NCBI RefSeq assembly: GCF_000003815.2
Contig: NC_049981.1
Location: forward strand, 25,655,836 to 25,719,835
Length of the DNA stretch: 64,000 bases
Reading direction: 5' to 3'
Origin: Branchiostoma floridae
Lineage: Eukaryota > Chordata > Leptocardii > Amphioxiformes > Branchiostomatidae
The notes beneath the pieces are model-generated. The model worked only from the letters and a program-made list of their open reading frames with translations. It did not search any database and had not been told where the DNA came from. The translations under genes were made by a program, and so were the position numbers. Shown here piece after piece: positions 1 through 10,449 of this stretch (position 1 is the stretch's first letter; each line of letters begins with the position of its first letter).

Positions 1-1500
1 CTAACCTCCTGCTTGAGAGTACAAGAAACATCCAGATAAAATAATCACGAAGTTTCCAGTCTGCATACATAAATCAAGCTTGTTTCAGTGCGTAACGATC
101 TTTATTTGTATACGAGATTATACATAGTGAATCCTGTTTAGAACACTCACCGTAAAATGATAACAATGCGTGTTCGTAATGACGTAACACAGTCAATCAG
201 ATCAAAGCTGACTACTCTCGGTAGTGTTCATCTGAAGTGTACTAGATAAAATATAATCATACATCTCAAATACATATTCATAGCATCGCACACAACAAAA
301 AAGTTCGCGCCTTTACCCATAAATAAAGTAAATAACTAAAATGTTTGGTCATGATCATAATGTCCCATGCATTTTATTAATGTCTATCAAAATTCAAATC
401 ATTGTGATCATCACTTTACAGACGACACCCAGTAAATTTAGGTGAGAGAGAGAGACAGGGAAAATCATGAACATTTGAGCTACGACCTGAGGTGTACGGG
501 TCAATTTGCACTGACTGAAAGTCAAATACTGAAATAGTCACTTCTTTCTATTTGAAGTACGAAAGGAATCCTCATCCACTACAAAATCAAGCTCTAATTA
601 TAAGCTTCTCATGCCACAAGAAATATAACTGCCACTTGAACATTTATAATTTGGGTTGGCAATGAATGTCCTGGTATGTAAATCTGCAGAGACAATTTTT
701 GTGCTGTATATTTCGTAATTTTTGTAATTCAGTAATTGCAGGTAGACAAATTGCTGTAAACAACATTTATCGCTCGCTCGCTCCCTATCTTATGATAATT
801 GTTTGTACGTAACAATAAAAAAACAGACAAACAATATTTATAGAAAATAGTCCTGTTCGAATTCCGCTAAGCTAATATTGAAGAACTTTATTGCACGACA
901 ATTGTACATGGTACAAAGTATGGCACCAACTATTACATAAAGAACAAAATAGAGGTATAGGATAAAGCTTAACATCATAGTTGACATAACAACAAGGGCT
1001 AATATGCATAATTCATTCATATAGTATCATATTTCAACCTGACACTGCCTGGATTCCAGCCCCCCCTTCCGTAACTTACACGCAAACAAAAGACTGTCCA
1101 TAATCGGCTAACGGTTGGCAGTTCTTTATTCGCTCGGCGCACGTGATCGTCACCCCTATGCAAGCATAGCCCCGATGTCTGGGTTTCCTGGGATCAGATC
1201 ATGACGCAGCTCAGAATGAGCTAAGCTTCTCAACAAAGCACTGCTGAACAAGTTTAAACTTAGCAGTCTTGACGTTTTCTCCAACGCTACTTGGGCTTTC
1301 CCCTAAACAAAATGTTGGGAAAGGCTTCAAAACATACCATTTGCTTACATACGAACCAACAATTATATGTGAACACAGAGAAAAACAATAAAACGTCTTC
1401 ATAAAATGTATTATTAATGGGTTAATCAAGCTTGATTATATGAATGTCTGGAATTTTCAATTTGGAAATTCTATGGGACTGGGTTGTTTGTCGAATGTTA
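1..1500. other. non-coding stretch, no gene recognised
   Basis: The short ORFs here have no family signature and low-complexity composition. The only structured piece is an AT-rich block near 880-960 that reads on the minus strand like the 3' end of a LINE, with an AATAAAG-type end. The rest shows nothing I can name. Confidence 0.5.
876..960 (-). repeat. possible LINE 3'-end fragment
   Basis: Read on the minus strand, the block ends with a TGCAATAAAGTTCTTCAATA-like sequence. This resembles the tail at 60.9 kb (ACAATAAAGGTCTTCATTC). Resemblance to a second copy in the window is the only evidence; there is no coding part. Confidence 0.3.
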
Positions 1501-1503
1501 GAG

Positions 1504-1551
1504 AACAAATTAGCCCCCCCCCCCCAAAAAAAACACACACACACACACATT
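1504..1551. repeat. poly-C / poly-A / (CA)n simple repeat
   Basis: A run of C, then A, then about nine CA dinucleotides. It lies just downstream of the kinase stop codon, in the putative 3' UTR of that minus-strand gene. Confidence 0.9.
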
Positions 1552-1558
1552 GGTGAGT

Positions 1559-2766
1559 CTAACTTAAAAATATTCCAACGCCCAATCCCACTATGGCCCC
1601 ACCAATTGCGCCCCATGCCCCCCCACAACGAAAACCAACCACGGCACCAACAAATATAGAACCTAGCAGTATAACTGGATTACGACTTGCCTGACAGGTC
1701 GACTGGGGCCTATTAGGGGGCCTGTAACTGGCAGAATTGTTCTGGGACATGTCGGGTACCGGTACTGGACTATGCTGTATGTTGTTAGTGTTTTGACTTG
1801 GCTGGGGCCTGTAAGATACTTGAGTGTTCTGAGGCTGGTAAGTTACCTGACTGCTCTGGGTACAGCTCGATATCGGACTGTACTGGGTACAGTTCTGTGG
1901 TATTAGATGCCTCACATGGCTGATTTCACGGAGAACACGCCGCGCAGAAGGTCTGTCATGATGACATTTGTTCAGCATAGACAAACACAAATTCTTAAAG
2001 GGCTGCTCTGCTAGTCCTCGAAGAAAGTTTTGTCTTAAAGAAAAATTGTATATTTGGTTTTGCGCATTGCCAATAGGAACAGTGACGCTTTCACTGCGCA
2101 CGAAAGCAGCAAACCTAGGTTTAGATGCTGTTTGTATCGTTGTCCGCTCAACCATAGCTATGAAAATCACTCCCATGGAGAATACATCACACTTGCACGT
2201 GTAATGTTGGCCAAGCAAGATCTCAGGGGCCATAAAGAATTTAGTGCCACAGCCCGTGTACATGTAATAGTTGCTATCATCAGAAAGAATACCACTTTCC
2301 TGCCCCTGCCTACAGAGTTTAGCCAGCCCGAAGTCACCCACTTTGACCACGGGGGCTTCAGGACTGCCAGCTAGAAGAATGTTATCTGTTTTAGATCTCT
2401 ATGTACAATAGAATTGGCATGTAGGAAGCTTACCCCGTCCGCTACGTCTGCCATTAAACGCAACTCTATCGTCTCATTCCAGCTTTGCCTGAGCAACAGG
2501 TCATTCAGAGTCCCCTGATGGCAATACTCAAGCACTAGGTACAAATAATTGTTCTCATAAATGTAGTCAAATAATGGAAGGATATGTTCATGCGGTCTTT
2601 GTCCCAATCTCAATAATGGCTCTAGTTCTCTATTTGCGGCTCTTACATTTCTATCGTCTTGGAGTGTTAGTTTCTTCAGCGCAACGGTGCGTCCCCTGTC
2701 GTCTTGGGCCATGAAGACTTCTCCAAATGCCCCCTTTCCCAACATCTTGCCGACTAGGTAATGCAT
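1559..2766 (-). CDS. PDIK1L/STK35-like Ser/Thr kinase with C-terminal glycine-rich membrane segment, one-base frameshift
   Basis: Single-exon protein kinase of about 402 residues once a frameshift is allowed for. Visible kinase elements in order: glycine loop GKGAFGEV (residues 10-17), VALK lysine (31), catalytic HRDLK (122-126), DFGLAK (from 145), then MAPE. The block GCGTKFFMAPEI, the segment after it and the VPIG motif resemble the nuclear PDIK1L/STK35 subfamily. The ORF is continuous except at about 2388, where one base is missing directly after HRDLK; the original frame then stops within five codons. Everything downstream is open to 1559. The C-terminus is a Pro/Gln/Ser-rich linker followed by a glycine-rich hydrophobic segment of about 35 residues, which I do not know from the vertebrate members. 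The start is the ATG just before the glycine loop; an AG acceptor (tttcag) lies just upstream, so a 5' UTR exon is possible. It could be a recent pseudogene, or the gap could be a sequence error. Confidence 0.8.
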
Positions 2767-5284
2767 CGCTATAGGAACTGAAATCGAAGAGCACGAACTA
2801 GCATATTATAAATGGCGTTATCAATTTGTTCATAATGAAACAAGAAGTTGGAGATCTCAAACGTGTATTAGCAATCGGAAAGATTGTCCTATCGGCAAGG
2901 TATTGACGCTAGTCATGTACTACTCAGAACTCTAGTTTTTCTTGTCTGCGTGGCAGTTCCGTATCGGTGCCAGGTCGAAAGTGAAAGCAAAAATATCTTC
3001 CCCGTCTAACTACAGCACTACGACGTCTGCAATGTCAGCAAGAAAGAGAGTCCCATGGTACCTCCATGGCCACCTACTTACGTTTGCACAATCAAAAGGG
3101 TTAGTATGCTTACCTCCGGCCTATCTGGTGGGGCAAAAAACGACGCTATAGTGAGAATCAAGCCCGGGTGTAAATGGCGTTGCCAATGGAGTCTGAACAC
3201 ATGCACTCAAAATTTCAGGCTTCATAGACCGAATTTTTCCGTAGCTAACTGCAGCGCCGTCGGAGTGGAAGCATTTCCTCTGAAAATCAAGTTATTAAAA
3301 GGTAGCGAGATGTGTATGTCCTGCCTTCTGTGCTGTGTTCCAGCGACACTTCCTGTACATTCAGACTGCATCAACAAAAGGTATGACTCAACTTCTGCTT
3401 TTTGGCTCCGCCCACCAAATCTATTCACTGCGTTCTGGAGAGCTGACGTCACAGTTGCGATGTAGTATTATAGTGTGTCGGGACCACGAAGAAGCGATGA
3501 GCGATCGCAAATTTTGACGGATCGCTCAACGATTAGACAAAGGTCGGACCCATTCGACATTTTGTGTGTCTTTTACAGAATACTTTAACACCGTACACAA
3601 TGATATTTCAACCATAAAACCAAGGATCACACAAATAAATTTTTGGTCAGCCAATGGTCGCTCAGAGATCGCTGTCTCGTGGGCAGGGGGCCTCAGACAG
3701 CAAACAGTCAGAGGAAATTTTCCTGTTTCTTCTTTGTATATTTTGAGCTACTCTACCTTGTGTTATGAAAAGCACTGGGCAGATGGATAGTGTTGAAATG
3801 ACGTTTGCTAGATATGAGTGTATATGCACATGTGCGTCCACATGACGAGTAAAGGTTTACTGCCCTCCCCCATAGGTAAGCATTACTCATACATAGGGGA
3901 TTTTTCTAACTCAGCAGGAAGGTACCGACTATAGTCTATAGTGGACTATTGGACCCGTAAATAGCAAACTGCTGACAATGCTTTTACATTATCGCACAAG
4001 ATAGATATGACTTTACATGCCAATGTTCTCTCATGACATTTCAACTTCGAGTTAAAATTCATTTAGAAGTGACGAATTATTGTTAAAGGGGTGGTTCACT
4101 TCAGTTTGTGCATACAGCATACAACATTTATATGTCTAGCATTTTCGTGAGGAGTCTGAGAGCATGTGGTGTTAAAGCTATGTAACATAGGCAATGATAT
4201 TCCAATGTTTTAATTAACCAACTTGCAATCTGATGCGAAAATATCTCTCAAAGGTATGACGTTAACATATTATGTGTAAACATTGATTGACCAGGATGTT
4301 GTTTGTATCTAGGGGCACGTGTGCAAAATGTCAATCGCTAGTGTGTCTCACGTTTGCCTAACTGTTCAACACGAGTTTCATACAGTTAAGAATGCCAATA
4401 CACCTGTGTACAACCATGTCATGTTGGGTATCTGCTACATGGTTTCATGGACCTAGATGGTCCTTTTTTGCATTTAACGACTCCACTACTGTACGTACTA
4501 CGGTAATCATCACCATTAATGGCTTTGCTGAACATCAGGAGTTCGTCTTACAATTTATTCAAATTACAGCTTTTCAATCAGCGACGCTTGTTAGAAAGCT
4601 ACAACAAAGATGTCGGTTTATCTCAATACCTTGTATGGAGGATGGATCTTTAAAGAATATACATATTGAAAGGTGTTTTCAGCAATGGCAATTTCATTTT
4701 ACATGAAAGCTATATCGGGTGATTTATTCTCATTGACATTCGTCTGCAATCGCTAGATTCTTCCTGTACTTCCATATACTTGCATTCAACAGAAAATAAA
4801 TAAATCACTAAATCATTAATGCCTATAACAAACAGCATCTGAATCTGATATGAATGAAGTACAGGCTACCAAACCCTCGTACAATGTATTCTCAATGTAT
4901 ATAATTCAACAATCGATTAAGCAATTGAATGAAATGTTACTAGTGCTAGCAGTACTACTGTATACACACATTTCTTTCTCCTATTTCTGTATGTAGATGG
5001 GATGGTAGTTGTGGCATACAGGTGTGCATTTGTATGACTTAAAATGTAACAGAGTGTAATACATTATTATACAATTGCATCTCTCCGCCAATCATCATCC
5101 ACAAAAGAATAACCCTAATATGCTTGATACATATATATTCAAAACCTTCCGCTAAGATATTAATGTCTTGACGATGCTAAAGAAGCTGAATCACTGGTAT
5201 TGCATGGTTAAAAGTGATTAATGCAACATCAAGACAAAGCAATGATAACATACTGATATCAAAAATTCAGCAGCTAGTATTCTA
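2767..5284. other. upstream region of the kinase, no supported gene
   Basis: A minus-strand GCAAAC|GTAAGT donor at 3081 and a TTGCAG acceptor at 3027 could mark a tiny 5' UTR intron of the kinase, but only 55 bases separate them, so I do not call it. The remaining ORFs are short and lack family signatures. Confidence 0.4.
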
Positions 5285-5602
5285 TTAGCCGACAATCGCG
5301 TTTTCAGTCAGAACAATGCCGGTGGCTACGCCTGCAATCGCACCTAGTACTGTACCAATTAACCCGGCTCCACAAAGGAAACCAAGCATGGCACCACACA
5401 CCAGGCAAACGGAGACCTTCCAGTATGTCGTCGCTCTAACACAGGTAGAGATTTCCCTAACCATCACCAACAGCAGAGCTAACCATGCCAGCCAGCTGTG
5501 TACCAGCTCCACCGTGCACAGCTGCCTACACGGCTCCGCGGCCCCGGGTAGAGATGACTGGCGTTTGGGACTGTTGCAAGGGATCTTCATCTTCAACTGC
5601 AC
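5285..5602 (-). CDS. hypothetical small membrane protein or terminal exon with glycine-rich tail
   Basis: Open frame of 105 codons without a convincing ATG at its 5' end. The first codon of the open stretch is GTG, directly preceding a possible acceptor (GGTGCAG|TTG), so this may be a last exon rather than a full gene; an internal ATG is at codon 5. It encodes two hydrophobic stretches: one around residues 30-50, and a glycine-rich one at 68-100 containing GAMLGFLCGAG. The second resembles the C-terminal segment of the kinase 3 kb away (GAVVGFRCGGA). No kinase domain is visible next to it. I do not recognise a family. It may be a remnant of a related kinase copy or an independent small protein. 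Confidence 0.35.
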   Translation of the reverse strand: MQLKMKIPCNSPKRQSSLPGAAEPCRQLCTVELVHSWLAWLALLLVMVREISTCVRATTYWKVSVCLVCGAMLGFLCGAGLIGTVLGAIAGVATGIVLTENAIVG

Positions 5603-5629
5603 CAGGATTATACCTAACCCATGAACATG

Positions 5630-8600
5630 TTTAGTTAGTTATGCTTTGTAATGTCCACACTACGTAGTGGCAATTCTTTTAAATGCAATGACGAAAACAC
5701 CAATGTAATATCGTAAACTAGGTTCATCATTGCATGTTAGAACTACTTTAATCAACGTTACGAGTCTTACGACGGTCTTATTCCAAAACCAAAATTCAAC
5801 TGCCAACCTGATGAAACTATTTACGAAGCTAGATCTACAGTCCTTTTACTTTCAAATAAGCAAACATTTACTGGTACTTGTTTTAGCCACCGTCCTGTGT
5901 GACCTACAGTTTATTATGACAGACTATTCGACTAAAAAACCGTTGTATTACGAACCCTTGGTGATGTTTGAAAATAAACGGTCCGATATCGCACGGACTG
6001 CCAATGGATGAATCGGCACGTTGGGAACTCGATTCCTAAATGAGAGAAGAAAGTGCTTTTTTTTATATATGTTATGTTATTGTACTGAGAAGATAACTCA
6101 AAGTTGTGTCTGTTTTGTCATTTTTTCATCTTTACCTATGAAGGTTTCGCGTGACGACATGATGCGGTTGAATGTACCCGATTCAAATCAAGACCGACTG
6201 AACTCGGCATCAGAATAAAACATCATTATAACACTGCAAAATGTTGTATAAGACATCATCGTTCGTGTCCTACGAGAATTCCCCCAACATTGATAATGGT
6301 ACAGTCCCAGAAAAAGGAAGTGTTGACTGTTGTTTTGAAACCGAATGAAATTCCCCATGCTTTACGATAATGTTGTAAAGTATATAATAATCGTATTTGC
6401 CATCAATAAAACATCAGTGCATACATAAGGTTCAGAATAATACCGTACATGCTGTATTCTTCCTAGAGTATTGTTTTTATTTACCGAGCGCAAGAAAACC
6501 AGAGCCCTATTCTCGCCATCAGATTCAACGAACTCCTATGAAATACAAACCATATGGCTACAAGGCCTGAAAGTCAATTCCTTTGAATTCAATGCAAGCA
6601 TGGCTGATTGCATCCCTTAAGCTTTCTGTCAGAATTATTCGATGCCAAAAGCAAACACATGGAACACATTTATGTTAAAAGCTATAATATACAAGAACAT
6701 TTTCCTGGTCTGTAACCTTGATTAGTTCGATGTACATTAGAAACTCACCTCTTATTTTTGCCAACCCAATCTGTTTTAAGTACGTCGCTGGTATTTCCAC
6801 TTGGTACGCAGGTTATACCCCTGGTGCGTGAAGTGATTGCTCGTAGGTCCGACGATGTAACAGGCTACATTTCTTCCGTTTTTAGTATCTAACGTATGTT
6901 ACTTTCTAGACACTTTCGTCAAATGTCTGGTATGCTGTCGGCTTTCTGGGGGTTCCCCGACGCGTGACAACCTCGTGATGGGCAATGTATAGTTTCGAAA
7001 CAGCAAGCTCAAATGCTTTACGAGTTGATATTGAGAAGTAATGTCAACACGACATAACGTTATGATGTGAGTTCGGCAATCAAGAATGATTATAACGAAA
7101 GGCCATATAATACGGATCATGACATGGTACATGATAATACAAGAAGCAATATTACCTTAACTCCACTGTTTATTTTGAAGAGGATAGCCTGACATAGAAA
7201 CAACGGATTTTCATTATACTAAGAAGACTGACGTGCACAAAATAAGATACAAACTAGTGCTACATTTTCATTGTATATTTCGTCCTGGACATTCTATGGT
7301 CTTGACGTTTGGGTTGCAGTTAGCGTTTGTCACGTCAGGACAAAGTGGAATATGTTTGGGGGCCCCGAACATTTAATTTTTCAACTTTGATTTTTAAAAT
7401 TACCCAGAGACGATAACCAAAGAAATAAAAGACTGATTTCATCCTTCTGAGCATGCAGGTAGTTTATACAGAGATGTACACAATAAGAGGCAGAATTTAC
7501 GCATATGGGGACTTAATTTGTATAATTGATGAAGACATTATATCATTTCAGTGTTTTCCATAATGGTTTTCAACATATGTAACGTATGTAATTTATGGCA
7601 GGCAGAACATTATACAGATACCAATCATGCAAATAAGGGCCTGATTTGCATGATAAAAACGAAAATGCCAGCAGAATGACATGATGTAAGTTAGTTAAAG
7701 GCGAACATTGATTTTGTACAAGTGTTAATTATTTGCATACAAACTGTTCTATCTACAAAACTCTAAATATTTCATTGAAATACGCTGTACAAGGACGCTG
7801 AAGTCTTCTATAAGAACTCTTATTACGTTACGACATCAAAGGCAACACTCAGTATTTGAAAATGAAGAAGTTAGACTTCACAAAAGGTCAAAGTAATTGA
7901 TACAGGGGGTCCTTAGGAGGAAAAGGTATCAAACTTCAGGTCTGTCGGAGAATCGTTTTAATCCAATCATTGATGTGTTGTAGCCTCTGGTTGTATCCCG
8001 CGTTGCTAAGCACGCCCTGGACGTCTTTTACTGAAACAGAACGCCCCCACTGGGAAGCCTCAAGCACACGTCAATCACTGAAGTGTTGCACACGGCACCG
8101 AAAATTCTGGAACCGAATCAGACCCCCTTTTCTCCTAGACGGCGAGCGGTGGGCGACCATACTGCGACTAAAATTGGAGTGGGGAGACCCCTGGTTTCAT
8201 AATAAAATATAAGCAAGATGTAAATGTATGGTTTAACGTTAGATACAACAAAACACTAAAAACGTTAAAAAGTCGTTCTTATCCGTGAAATCATTGAGCG
8301 GTGTGTAAAATCTTTGGTCGCTGCCTGGTCGCTAATAAGAGTCACAGCCTCTGGTGGAAAGGGGGTGGGAACAAACAGGTTCATACATAATGAAGCGAAG
8401 GCTCTAGAAATATGAGTAACTAAAACCAGAAAGAGTCTGGCTGGGTACACAAGGAGCATCTCTTTACTGGAGGCGCAGTGGACTTCTGGAGATTTTTGAA
8501 GCCGAAGTAAGCAAGCTGAGGACTTTGTTGGAGGCCTTTTTACCGCTTGACAGCACGCCTTTGGTGAGTGATTTTTTTTTTCATTTTAGTTTAGAGGGCG

Positions 8601-10449
8601 GGAATCAGACAGGTGTTCCACAATCAACATTGCACAGAGCTTACCGATTAGTTTCAGGGTCTTGTGACTTGTCTGTTCAGCCAACGGAAAACGTGATCTT
8701 CCTGCTGTGTAGATCATATTTGTGAGTAACAATATACATATCATATAGTTTTTCTGCTTCCCTAATACTGCAGCTGTCCTTGTCACACCGTGTGAAATCA
8801 CATAGACAACAGTTTATGAATTATATTGATAAAATTATGGATTTTCGTGACTATGAGCCAAGTAGAATATTAGGGCTAGGTCGATTTTCAAAATATAAGC
8901 ATTTTTTATGAGGCTCGACACTTTCTTGGAGCACGACATATACTGATATCATACTAGTCGGTTAAGTCAGTTACGCAGGAAAATACATGTAGCTCGGCCA
9001 GTAAGCTCTAGAAGAACAGTTTCGATGAAGACATTGTCTTTCCCTTTAGCTTTACATTGTTAAGAATCGAAGATCACCCACTTCAAATTGAAGTGGAAAG
9101 ACAAAACGGGACACGTCCGAATGACAGACTCCAACCGTCTAGAAAATGGTCATTCTGTTTTACAGTGTTCTTCATACAATAACATCCGTAATTCCGTCAG
9201 GTCCCTGAATATATACGTGATAAGTACAATAAGTACGAATTATGTGCATGTATGATGACATCCTCGGACTACACTGTACAGCAAAAACAGAATTCGTATA
9301 CACTTGGTTAAGAAGAGGGAAGTGACATGTGAATGATAGACTGATAGGTATCGTAGTTTTAAATGTTCAACAGTTTTGTAAGCAGTAGATTTAGTCATAA
9401 CATAGCTTTAGCTATTCGCTTCTCCCATTTTCACTATCGACACTACAAGTCATGAGATTTTACCTAGTCTTCCACGTAATACTAAAACTACATTTACTGC
9501 ATTCAGCCCATGTGGCCAAGAACGCACAAATAAATATCACTCATTCATCAATTAGTTAATTAATCAACTTAACAACGCCTGCCTGGTGTTAATTCAGTTG
9601 CGAGACTTAACTTCGATATAAAATATCCTTCTGAACGACGTCTTTCGTTACTATGATTGGGTTTCATTTGATATTTGATGAGTCCGGTCAGTACAGCAAA
9701 ATATCCACCCCCGGCCAACATGGTTCTGTGCAATTAGGCTACACTGCCTTAATTTCATGGATAACATCCCCTGGATACCACATAACTTATGCGCACACAC
9801 ACTTATCCAGCAAAGAATGCTGCTAAACCTCAGGACTTAACATTCGGACTATTCTTTCCCAGGCTTGGTTTGTCTTATGTTCACATCTAGTAACACTGTA
9901 AGAAGAAATCGTCGACATTTCAATTATGTTTATATTGCCGTTCTTGTTTAAAGATGGAACAAGGGCGCTGTGGCCCCATGTGCCCCTTTACCTCGGAGAG
10001 CAGATCCTGTGGCAAGCGTGTTCTGATTGACCAGGGATGCTTTTGGGTAACATGTGGCCACAGTTTTTTTTATTATTTTTTTTTAGAACAGGCGAAAATC
10101 AATGCGCGCGCGGATGTCATCCATAAAATAAGTCAGTGTGGCCTTATGAACGGATAAAAAGGGACCACCTAACTTGTAATACATCGGCGTTTGACATAGG
10201 AGCGTTTCGCCCTGGGCGGTATACAAAGTAGCGGTTGCCATCGTCGTTTGAAGGTGATGAGAACTATCCCTTTGAAGAGGCAGGTGGGCACAGCTTGAAA
10301 CAGGAGATGTGATGCGTCAAATTTGTCCAGCGATTCGTAAAGATGTTATGCACTCCCTCAAAGTTGTGTCTTTATCATTCCAGTCGCCAGTGTAAATCAT
10401 TACAACTTTAAGTGCCTACTAAGGATATAGAAGAAGCAATTGCAACAAA
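5630..10449. other. gene-free stretch upstream of the GPCR gene
   Basis: No ORF here has a recognisable domain or splice pattern. At 7627-7651 there is an inverted pair of octamer motifs (ATGCAAAT/ATTTGCAT), a form that recurs four times in a TTC12 intron. A TATA-like ATAAAAAG at about 10155 lies 295 bases before the GPCR start and could belong to its promoter. Otherwise nothing is seen. Confidence 0.4.
7600..7660. repeat. octamer-bearing inverted repeat, dispersed family
   Basis: ATGCAAAT at 7627-7634 and ATTTGCAT at 7644-7651 form an inverted pair with a 9-bp loop. The same arrangement occurs four times at 43.7-44.1 kb, which suggests a dispersed repeat family. Confidence 0.5.

Noticed and set aside
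3027-3081. 55-base intron upstream of the kinase
   Set aside because: Splice sites look good but the intron would be too short and nothing else ties the flanks to the kinase.
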